From NCBI GenBank assembly GCA_017390825.1, contig JAFPAK010000383.1, forward strand, positions 1 to 8,549: a stretch of DNA of 8,549 bases. Direction: 5' to 3'. The stretch is from Clostridia bacterium (lineage in GTDB: Bacteria > Bacillota_A > Clostridia > Oscillospirales > Acutalibacteraceae). Each line of letters starts with the position of its first letter. Positions within the stretch are counted from its first letter, which is position 1. The position numbers were made by a program, and so were the translations under genes. Of the stretch, positions 1 to 5,960 are shown piece by piece. The notes under the pieces are model-generated. The model had not been told where the DNA came from. It saw nothing but the letters and a program-made list of their open reading frames with translations, and did no database searches.

Positions 1-3000
1 GCCGCTGTTTCGTACAGTATTATAGAAAGCCTTGTTCATATTATTAAGAATGGTGTAGTAATTGGTGTCTTGACCGTACCAATCAGCACTACCATCAGTG
101 GCAATCGCACGAATCTCGTTAAAGGACTCGAAAATAAGCTTTTCATCATAATTCTTAAATCGCTCTGCGATCTGCGACCATACCTTATCTACAACATACT
201 CAACCTTACTTAAATATGTGTTGCTTGAATGGGGATTGAAATAATAATCGGAATCGTGGTGCGTATTGATTATGATATACTCAAAACCGGCAGTATAGCA
301 CATATCAACAACTTCTTCGATCCTGTCCATATACTCTTTATCAATAGCAAAATCGTTATCAGGATCGATAAATGCGTTCCAGGTTATCGGGATACGGATG
401 GTATTGAAATGCTCTGCTACAAGATCAAATGTATTCTGTTTGATAAATCCGCTGTGTCTCCAAAGGCTCTCGCTCTGTGCGACCGTAATATCGCCGTAGC
501 TATAGCTCTTACTGTGTGCATCAAGTGTGTTGCCAAGGTTCCATCCTGCGGTCATACCGTCAACATAATCAAGCGCACTGCGCACAAAATTAGTTTCCTC
601 TCGTGAGATAACAGTTGTGCCGTCAAACGCATTTTCATGCACCGAAACGATATCATTAATAGTCACGGCAAGAAGCTTCGGACAGTCTGTGAATGAATAT
701 GCCGCTATTGTTCTCAAAGCGTTTTCAAATTTTACACTTGAAAGATTTGAGCAGCTGTTAAATGCATACTCATTGATGTTTCTAACATTGCCTTCAAAGG
801 TTAAGGAGGTGATAGCCGTGTTACCCTTGAAAGCACCTTCACTGATATTATGAACCACATAATCATCTATCTTTGCGGGAATAGTGAGCACTGTATCACT
901 TCCGCTATATCCGTAGATAGTTGCGATCTCATTGATAATATAATACTTAAACTTGCTTGTTGTAGTGGGATAATTGATAAATCCGTTTGAATTCACATAT
1001 GTGTAGGAGTAGTTATCTCTGTCAATATAAGCGTTATCGGACAGATCTGCCACAAAATCGCAGTTATAAAATGCATTATCACCGATGGAGGTGATGTTGT
1101 CACCGAAATAGAGCAACTCAATCTCGGAACAGTTATAGAATGCCGACTTGCCGATGGTAAGAAGCGTATCACTTACGCTGACAGATGTAAGCGCACTACA
1201 TCCGTTGAAAGCACTTTCTCCTATATCTGTCACACCGTTCATTGTAACAGATATAACCGAAGTACAGTTTTTTAGCGCAGCCTCTCCTACAGATGTAATG
1301 GTATCCGGTAAAATCAAACTCGTGATAACAGTATTATTTTCAAAGCAGCCGTCTGCAAGTTCAACTACAGTTGCGCCGTCAATAGTCGAAGGAACTGTTA
1401 ACCTTTCACTTGTTCCCGTATATCCGATTATTCTGACGGTATTTGTTTCATCAAAGTCAAAATAATATACAAGTCCTTCATCGGTAACATCAACATAGTC
1501 AATGCTGTTTTTGGCAGCATATGATTTACAGTAATCACTATTGATATTGATATAAAGCGACGTACAGCCGCTAAAAGCGGTATCCGAAATAGATGATATA
1601 TTAGCAGGAAGCGTAACATCCGTGAGTTTTTCGCAGTTTTGGAATGCGCTGTCAGCAATTGCAGTAACACCGCTTCCAAAGATAACGGAAGAAAGGTTTG
1701 GATCATCCTTAAATGCCCCTGCTTCAATTGTTGTGACAGTATCGGGAATAGTTACAGTCCTGAGCGTGAGTGTACCCGCAAGTGCTCCTTCTCTGATAGT
1801 TGTAACAGGACAACCATTGTATTCAGAAAGTATTTCAACATCCTCAAGGCGCAGATCATAACCAATAACGGATGCCGTCTTGCCGTCACTATTAACCTCA
1901 TAAAGCACTTCGCCGAGATTTTCCTGAATAACGTGCAGCTCGTCGATATAAGCATTAGTCAAGATACTCCGTCTGACAAGAGATATAGCCTTAACACCGC
2001 TCAAATCACCGTTTGAAACAATATCCTTATAATAAATAGTTACCCAATCACCATCAGTTGCAGGCACATCAGCTATATAGTAGCCGCTGCTGTGATAAAG
2101 ACGCAGCCAACCCTGACCGCCCTTATACCAGAAACGCAGACCGTCACCGCTGAGTTTACCGGCAGTTCCCGACCAGATATAGTTTGAATCATCACTGTAA
2201 AGGTTTCCACAGGTTCCTCTTGAATTGAGGTTGAATGCATTTCCGTCACCTACATAGCCTGCAATATTGGTGCTTTGATAAAATCTGTAATCAGCACTGC
2301 AAATATAGGAATCGTAGGTATGTATAACAGTTTTTACTTCATGGTCCTTTATTTCGGGATAATCCTTAATAACAAAATTTGATGAAGGCTCTGCTTTTAC
2401 CTGTGTATCAGTCTTTTTAAACGAAAAATAATCGATATAAACAGCCGCTGTTTTTTGCGGAACACGGGTAAGCTTTAACACAGAAGCGCCGTCGGCATAA
2501 TCCTTGGTTATCTTAATAGTGCCAATTGGAACGGTCGTATTGTGCTTATAGCTTGCATAGGTCGCATCAGAAAACGAAACATCCATAAGCTGACGCAGGT
2601 TATTTACTGAAATATTAAACTTGGATGTAGTTGTAGTTGCATAAATTGCTGCATATACCTCATACTCGCCAACCTCAAGTTCGGGAAGTGTGAATGTTAC
2701 AAAGCTATAGCTTGAATCATTATTAGATGCTACGGCATAAACATAGGTGCGGTTTTTATCCGCACTTGTTGTAATATCAGCAGATCCGGTAGAAGCGGCA
2801 GGGTTTAGATCCTCCGCCTGCAAAATGAGCTCATCCTTAGGGAATTCATAGACCGTAATAGGCGAAAGCTTGAAATCAACATTCTTTATACTGCTGCCGG
2901 ATATCGTTACATTGACGGTGGTGAGCAAGTCTATCATTTCATCAGTCAGATCACTTACATCAAGCAGATAGATATCAGATGTGCCTGCACCATAGCTGTA

Positions 3001-3924
3001 ATTTGATATTGTTTTATCGATACCGTTAAACGTCAGAGTTATTTTTGCATAAGTATCTTCGCCGGAGCTGTTAAAGCAACTTATATTATCACATTTTATC
3101 TGCAAATAGCCACTGCCTTCATTTGCAACAGCTACTGCCTTTTTAAACTGATCAATATCCGCATTGTATGTAATATTAACAGGTGTGTTTGATGTTGTCG
3201 CACCATATGTAGATGCAAGCTCAACAGAACCGTCATCATAATAATCGGCAACGGTAGCCGAGTGTCTGTCCACCCTTGCAATTGAAAACTTGAACGCCTG
3301 ACTGTCATTATCATATGTATCTGCCGGCGTGATCTTTGGAGTAAAGGTATAGAACTCATCAATATACAGCACAGAGCCTGCAGACCATGTCATAAAATTG
3401 ACCTTATAAGTCGCTGTGCTTGAAATATTTGTTCGGATATCCGAATTCATATCGGTTTTAAAGGTAAAGTTTTCACACTTGCCGTAATAATAATATGTGA
3501 TCCATGTGCCCTCACTGCAAGCAGGCAAGGTCGCTTCTGCGATAATTCCGGTTGTGGCAGAGTTACGAATACGCATTATATGTGAGCTGTCTGATTTATA
3601 CCAGAACATAAAGCCGACACCGTTGAGCGAAACTTCTTTTAATGCAGTCTTTTCATTACTTGCTGCGATTGAAACCATTTTTAGAGATGCCTCATCGTAA
3701 TAGGTACCCTCCTCAGTAGAAAGAGTACCCGAGCCCGTACCCACGGAGGTATCATATGTTTCATATACAGATTTAACTTCGTAATCCTTTGGCAAAGGAT
3801 AATTCTTTGCTGCAAGCTCTTCTGAAGACAAAACAGTTTCGGCTGATACTGTCATTCCGAATGAGCAGGCAACAGATGGTATTACAATACACAAAGATAA
3901 AATAATTGCAAGAATTTTTCTCAT
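1..3924 (-). CDS. Secreted multidomain GH5 glycoside hydrolase with BspA-type leucine-rich repeats (3' end off window)
   Basis: The frame is open without a stop from the ATG at 3924 to the window edge (1308 residues), and the C terminus is missing. Residues 1-28 are a signal peptide (MRKILAI, hydrophobic core, probable cleavage after TVSA). Two related jelly-roll-like domains (about 43-197 and 522-668) flank a beta-rich segment and a CBM-like domain opening with QAEDLN at 369. Residues about 669-1108 are LRR_5/BspA repeats. From about 1109 a GH5 (beta/alpha)8 domain begins: GWNLGNTLDA at 1127-1136, RIPITW at 1177-1182, NTHHD at 1220-1224, and FESFNE with the expected acid/base Glu1270. The nucleophile Glu should lie beyond position 1. 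Motifs resemble GH5 endoglucanases, possibly subfamily 4; substrate (cellulose, xyloglucan or other beta-glucan) is inferred. It likely acts outside the cell; the anchoring mode is unknown because the end is absent. A GGGTGAT ribosome site precedes the ATG. SVAC at 17-20 is a poor lipobox, so signal peptidase I is preferred. Confidence 0.9.
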   Translation of the reverse strand, partial: MRKILAIILSLCIVIPSVACSFGMTVSAETVLSSEELAAKNYPLPKDYEVKSVYETYDTSVGTGSGTLSTEEGTYYDEASLKMVSIAASNEKTALKEVSLNGVGFMFWYKSDSSHIMRIRNSATTGIIAEATLPACSEGTWITYYYYGKCENFTFKTDMNSDIRTNISSTATYKVNFMTWSAGSVLYIDEFYTFTPKITPADTYDNDSQAFKFSIARVDRHSATVADYYDDGSVELASTYGATTSNTPVNITYNADIDQFKKAVAVANEGSGYLQIKCDNISCFNSSGEDTYAKITLTFNGIDKTISNYSYGAGTSDIYLLDVSDLTDEMIDLLTTVNVTISGSSIKNVDFKLSPITVYEFPKDELILQAEDLNPAASTGSADITTSADKNRTYVYAVASNNDSSYSFVTFTLPELEVGEYEVYAAIYATTTTSKFNISVNNLRQLMDVSFSDATYASYKHNTTVPIGTIKITKDYADGASVLKLTRVPQKTAAVYIDYFSFKKTDTQVKAEPSSNFVIKDYPEIKDHEVKTVIHTYDSYICSADYRFYQSTNIAGYVGDGNAFNLNSRGTCGNLYSDDSNYIWSGTAGKLSGDGLRFWYKGGQGWLRLYHSSGYYIADVPATDGDWVTIYYKDIVSNGDLSGVKAISLVRRSILTNAYIDELHVIQENLGEVLYEVNSDGKTASVIGYDLRLEDVEILSEYNGCPVTTIREGALAGTLTLRTVTIPDTVTTIEAGAFKDDPNLSSVIFGSGVTAIADSAFQNCEKLTDVTLPANISSISDTAFSGCTSLYININSDYCKSYAAKNSIDYVDVTDEGLVYYFDFDETNTVRIIGYTGTSERLTVPSTIDGATVVELADGCFENNTVITSLILPDTITSVGEAALKNCTSVISVTMNGVTDIGESAFNGCSALTSVSVSDTLLTIGKSAFYNCSEIELLYFGDNITSIGDNAFYNCDFVADLSDNAYIDRDNYSYTYVNSNGFINYPTTTSKFKYYIINEIATIYGYSGSDTVLTIPAKIDDYVVHNISEGAFKGNTAITSLTFEGNVRNINEYAFNSCSNLSSVKFENALRTIAAYSFTDCPKLLAVTINDIVSVHENAFDGTTVISREETNFVRSALDYVDGMTAGWNLGNTLDAHSKSYSYGDITVAQSESLWRHSGFIKQNTFDLVAEHFNTIRIPITWNAFIDPDNDFAIDKEYMDRIEEVVDMCYTAGFEYIIINTHHDSDYYFNPHSSNTYLSKVEYVVDKVWSQIAERFKNYDEKLIFESFNEIRAIATDGSADWYGQDTNYYTILNNMNKAFYNTVRNSG
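601..1920 (-). repeat. BspA-like LRR_5 repeat region inside the GH5 protein
   Basis: Residues about 669-1108 contain repeated units of the form 'I..gAF.nC..L..V.lp..v..I', for example ADSAFQNCEKLTDVTLP, GESAFNGCSALTSVSV and NEYAFNSCSNLSSVKF. Three blocks can be recognised. Each opens with a Tyr-rich strand and a 'GYsG/GYd...L' hairpin (about 669, 815 and 989) before the LRR units. This is the Treponema/BspA-type LRR family found on surface proteins of gut bacteria, usually linked to adhesion or protein binding. In this position it separates the carbohydrate-binding-like N terminus from the catalytic domain. Binding partner unknown. Confidence 0.88.
1921..2361 (-). repeat. Second copy of a duplicated jelly-roll-like domain
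   Basis: Residues about 522-668. It starts with YPEIKDHEVKTVIHTYD and contains GDGLRFWYKGG, GDWVTIYYKD and a closing AYIDELHVI strand. The same landmarks occur in the same order in the N-terminal copy (YPLPKDYEVKSVYETYD, GVGFMFWYKSD, GTWITYYYYG, LYIDEFYTF). The fold is inferred from the beta-rich pattern and the FWYK and YIDE strands typical of concanavalin-like or CBM-like jelly rolls. Ligand unknown, but a polysaccharide is plausible beside a GH5 domain. Confidence 0.7.
3334..3798 (-). repeat. First copy of a duplicated jelly-roll-like domain
   Basis: Residues about 43-197, directly after the signal peptide and a short linker. It shares an ordered set of motifs with the copy at 1921-2361: P..KD.EVK.V..TYD, then G.GF.FWYK, then G.W.T.YY, then YIDE. 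Identity outside these landmarks is low, so the duplication is old or the two copies bind different ligands. A carbohydrate-binding role is inferred. Confidence 0.68.
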
Positions 3925-3956
3925 AAATCAATCACCCAAGACAATAATTTTCATAT

Positions 3957-3985
3957 ATTGTAGCATATTTTTTAGATAAATTCAA
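3957..3985 (-). promoter_or_regulatory. Sigma-A-type promoter of the GH5 gene, extended -10
   Basis: On the minus strand TTGAAT (3985-3980) is followed by exactly 17 nt and TACAAT (3962-3957), preceded by TG one base upstream of the -10 (ATGCTACAAT), i.e. an extended -10. Transcription would start near 3950, giving a leader of about 25 nt that holds the GGGTGAT ribosome site. The gene therefore appears to be transcribed independently of the peptide gene, which ends in its own terminator at 4071-4109. Surrounding DNA is very AT-rich, which favours the call but also raises the chance of chance matches. Confidence 0.65.
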
Positions 3986-4070
3986 CAAATAAATTTATCA
4001 ATGTTGCTTTATTTCAATTATAATACTTTGCAAAAAAATCGGATGATGAGTTTTAGCTTGTATTTATATA

Positions 4071-4109
4071 AAAAAATCCTTACGACTTTGCAAATCGTAA
4101 GGATTTTTT
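4071..4109 (-). terminator. Intrinsic terminator of the 41-residue peptide gene (symmetrical)
   Basis: A perfect 15-nt inverted repeat (TCGTAAGGATTTTTT and its complement) surrounds a 9-nt spacer that itself contains the palindrome TTTGCAAA. The minus strand ends in seven T, and the upstream arm carries seven A, so the structure could also stop plus-strand transcripts. The A-tract begins one base after the peptide's stop codon, so the gene and its terminator are packed together. It also insulates the GH5 promoter downstream. Confidence 0.9.
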
Positions 4110-4111
4110 TA

Positions 4112-4237
4112 TTACCAATCTTTTTTATCTGATGTCCATGGGTCATTATTTGCAGTTGTGGAAATTTCACCGCTTGCAGATATAACGTCAAGTGTTGTAA
4201 AATCAGCTATCTCGATTTCAGGTTTGATATAATTCAT
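4112..4237 (-). CDS. 41-residue small peptide of unknown function
   Basis: ATG at 4237 is preceded by a strong ribosome site (AGAAAGGAG, 8 nt spacing) and the TAA at 4114-4112 runs straight into an intrinsic terminator, so this short frame is very probably a real gene. The peptide starts MNYIKPEIEIADF, continues with TTLDVISASGE, then an STT/NN-rich stretch, and ends NDPWTSDKKDW. It is acidic and hydrophilic, has no Cys, no signal peptide and no membrane segment. I do not recognise a named family. The pattern 'Y-x-KPE-x-EI...F...DVI..SG' resembles short uncharacterised peptides I associate with Ruminococcus-like Clostridia, from memory only. The layout could fit a leader-core precursor or a signalling peptide, but no modifying enzyme, protease or transporter is in view. 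It lies 60 nt after the AraC-family gene. A TATGAT -10-like hexamer at 4263-4258 lacks a good -35, so cotranscription with the regulator is possible. Confidence 0.75.
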   Translation of the reverse strand: MNYIKPEIEIADFTTLDVISASGEISTTANNDPWTSDKKDW

Positions 4238-4297
4238 TGCAAATTCTCCTTTCTGTAATCATATATCAACGGTATTACAACAACAGCATACAATATT

Positions 4298-5125
4298 TCA
4301 TATACTGCCTGATATATTTTTACCGCTATATGTCTTTCTGTATTGAAACGGGGTTAGACCCGTCGTTTTTTTAATATATCTTGAAAAATTACTGCTTGAT
4401 GAGAATCCTACCTCAAGTGCGATTTGAGATGCGCTCAAATTAGTATCGCAAAGCAGAGCTTTAGCTATTGAGCCACGGTATTCAAGCAGATATTCGATAA
4501 CACCGTAGCCTGTAACACGTTTGAACAAATGCGAAAGGTAGCTTTTGCTCATATTATTTTCCTTTGCAAGCCGATCAAGCGTGTAAGGATAACTGTAATT
4601 GGTCTCCATCTGCTTTTGTATCTTTTCCACGATATTATTGTTTGTTATCGGAGCGCTTGGAAAAAAACTGCTGTCATATCTGTATAATTCGATAAAAATA
4701 AGATAAAGCATAGACTTTTCATATTCATATGAATACGGCATATCCGATGGTTGTTCAATTATCTGCTTGAGCATATATTCAATTTTGCGGGCAATCGGCG
4801 ATACATCAAGCACATATTTAAACGTGTTCGTGCGCATTGTGAACACAGAGCAAAGTGTATTGCTCTTTATGACCGACTTAAACAGTAAAGGCGATAACTT
4901 AACGCAATATATTTCACAATTGTTACTTACAGTCCTGATTGAATGAGTTTCAAGATCGTCGATGAATATCATTGAATTATTTTTCATAGTATATGTTTTG
5001 TCGCAACAGGTCATAATGACTTCGCCGCTTTTTACAAAAAATATCTCGTAACAATTATTACGGTGACTCGGAGCATTTGCAAGGGTGGAAGTATAATATC
5101 CCTCTTGCACAATCTTTTGGTCCAT
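4298..5125 (-). CDS. AraC-family transcriptional regulator
   Basis: 275 residues, the usual length for the family. Residues about 20-80 form a cupin-like sensor: HRNNCYEIFFVKSGE, then an IDDLETHS strand that typically holds ligand contacts. Residues about 163-265 are the double helix-turn-helix domain: first HTH LDRLAKENNMSKSYLSHLFKR at about 183-203, second SASQIALEVGFSSSSNFSRY at about 231-250, followed by the signature TGLTPFQYRK (255-264). The start is ATG 5125, with AAAGGAAG 7 nt upstream; an upstream in-frame TTG at 5197 lies inside the hairpin at 5176-5207 and has no support. Such proteins commonly sense sugars or surface-related signals and activate neighbouring genes. Its position between the pilus operon, the small peptide and the GH5 gene makes any of these a candidate target. 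Several Cys (C25, C40, C41, C70, C74) in the sensor are notable but of unknown meaning. Confidence 0.92.
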   Translation of the reverse strand: MDQKIVQEGYYTSTLANAPSHRNNCYEIFFVKSGEVIMTCCDKTYTMKNNSMIFIDDLETHSIRTVSNNCEIYCVKLSPLLFKSVIKSNTLCSVFTMRTNTFKYVLDVSPIARKIEYMLKQIIEQPSDMPYSYEYEKSMLYLIFIELYRYDSSFFPSAPITNNNIVEKIQKQMETNYSYPYTLDRLAKENNMSKSYLSHLFKRVTGYGVIEYLLEYRGSIAKALLCDTNLSASQIALEVGFSSSSNFSRYIKKTTGLTPFQYRKTYSGKNISGSI

Positions 5126-5147
5126 TAATGCACTTCCTTTAAATATG

Positions 5148-5175
5148 AATATATCATAGCAGCATATCCCCCCAA
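5148..5175 (-). promoter_or_regulatory. Possible weak promoter of the AraC-family gene
   Basis: TTGGGG (5175-5170), a 16-nt spacer and TATATT (5153-5148) on the minus strand. An overlapping TATGAT hexamer at 5158-5153 is an alternative -10. The -35 is a poor match and abuts the foot of the hairpin at 5176-5207. The predicted leader would be short, about 15-20 nt. The gene may instead be read through from the pilus operon. Confidence 0.3.
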
Positions 5176-5207
5176 TGGCTCTCCCTTGCATCAGCAAGAG
5201 AAAGCCA
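5176..5207 (-). terminator. Hairpin downstream of the pilus operon; possible attenuator or terminator without U-tract
   Basis: On the minus strand GGCTTTCTCTTGC and GCAAGGGAGAGCC pair over 13 bp around a TGAT loop, with one further pair at the base. Two positions are U-G wobbles in the minus-strand RNA but would be C-A mismatches in a plus-strand RNA, so the fold is favoured in the strand that is actually transcribed. No T-run follows; a G-run does. It starts about 21 nt after the second sortase's stop codon. It may weaken readthrough into the regulator or protect the 3' end of the operon mRNA. Confidence 0.45.
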
Positions 5208-5228
5208 AAGCATAGGAGGAGATGAACT

Positions 5229-5960
5229 TTATTTACTTTCTGTTACTCGTTCGCAAAAAACAAAGTATCTTTGATAATTCTGAGGATACGGATGGCAGGA
5301 AAACAGCGTTATCATATCCTTGTTCCGGCGGATCACTATCTGCGATACATCTGCAGGATCGGAAACAACAGTTGAAACTACTTCGTATGCAAGCGTTTCC
5401 CACGGATTTTCAATATATACCTTGTCACCCGGCTCAAGCTTGTTTATATAACGGAATTTTGTTCCGGTAACACTGCCTCTGTGCCCTGCAATTACACAAT
5501 TGGTAGATACTCCGCCTATCGGTGCAGAGGTAGAACCGAGAACGGTAGCTCCGTCTGCCATATTCTTTTTACTTGCACCGAGATACAAGGGTAGCTTTTG
5601 ATCCAGCTTCGGTATATCTATCACGCCGATAATATTATCTTCAAATCCATATTTAGCAATATCAACACCGAATTCCTCAAAATCATCGGAGCAGGATATC
5701 TCCTGACCGTTATTTATCAGGCTTTTGTTGTATTCGGTCAATTCATTATAAAGGCTGTTAAGCAAATCTTTTTCGCTGCTGTTATTAGACTCTTTTACTT
5801 GCTCAACATACTGCTCAAATGCGGATATTTCTTGATTCATCTGTACAGCCTTAAAATTGCTCATCACAAACGGATAAATAGCTGTAATAAATCCTGCCGC
5901 AAAAAGAGTAATGCCAAAAATTAATCGGAGTGAAATTCTGCGTTTACTCTTCACGACCAT
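5229..5960 (-). CDS. Second sortase, class C-like, divergent
   Basis: 243 residues from ATG 5960. A basic N terminus (KSKRR) precedes a membrane segment at about 11-31, then a coiled, charged linker, then the sortase beta-barrel: IIGVIDIPKLDQKLPLYLG (110-128), catalytic His160 in IAGHRG, Cys222 in TLFSCHPYP, Arg231 in NYQRYFVFCER. All three catalytic residues are present. Unlike its neighbour it has no C-terminal membrane segment and carries LFSCHPY in place of the usual class C LVTCTPYG. No DPF/DPW lid motif is visible. It overlaps the end of the upstream sortase gene by 17 nt, suggesting translational coupling. Role is inferred: polymerising or attaching a different subunit, or anchoring the finished fibre to the wall. 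An in-frame GTG at 5954 has better ribosome-site spacing and may be the true start; a TTG at 6017 extends the frame but has no support. Confidence 0.9.
   Translation of the reverse strand: MVVKSKRRISLRLIFGITLFAAGFITAIYPFVMSNFKAVQMNQEISAFEQYVEQVKESNNSSEKDLLNSLYNELTEYNKSLINNGQEISCSDDFEEFGVDIAKYGFEDNIIGVIDIPKLDQKLPLYLGASKKNMADGATVLGSTSAPIGGVSTNCVIAGHRGSVTGTKFRYINKLEPGDKVYIENPWETLAYEVVSTVVSDPADVSQIVIRRNKDMITLFSCHPYPQNYQRYFVFCERVTESK

Noticed and set aside
229..2016. Several plus-strand open frames (229-606, 617-853, 1148-1465, 1622-1861, 1639-2016)
   Set aside because: They are antisense to the GH5/LRR gene, whose minus frame is open throughout and carries recognisable domains; the plus frames look like nothing known and overlap each other.
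1428..3362. Minus-strand frames at 1428-1727, 1752-1955 and 3132-3362
   Set aside because: They are alternative frames within the large minus-strand gene, with low-complexity products and no ribosome sites of note.
3497..3700. Plus-strand frame of 67 residues
   Set aside because: Antisense to the first jelly-roll domain; no supporting motif.
3865..3876. Lipoprotein signal in the GH5 protein (SVAC)
   Set aside because: The -3 position is Ser rather than Leu/Val/Ile, and a good signal peptidase I site (TVSA) follows eight residues later.
4017..4022. TATAAT hexamer as a second promoter for the GH5 gene
   Set aside because: No acceptable -35 hexamer lies 16-18 nt upstream in this AT-rich stretch; the TTGAAT/TACAAT pair closer to the gene is far better.
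4043..4130. Short plus-strand frame starting ATGATGAGT near 4043
   Set aside because: It has no ribosome site and runs through the terminator stem, antisense to the peptide gene.
5126..5197. TTG start at 5197 for the AraC-family gene
   Set aside because: It would place 24 extra residues across the hairpin; ATG 5125 has AAAGGAAG at proper spacing and gives normal family length.
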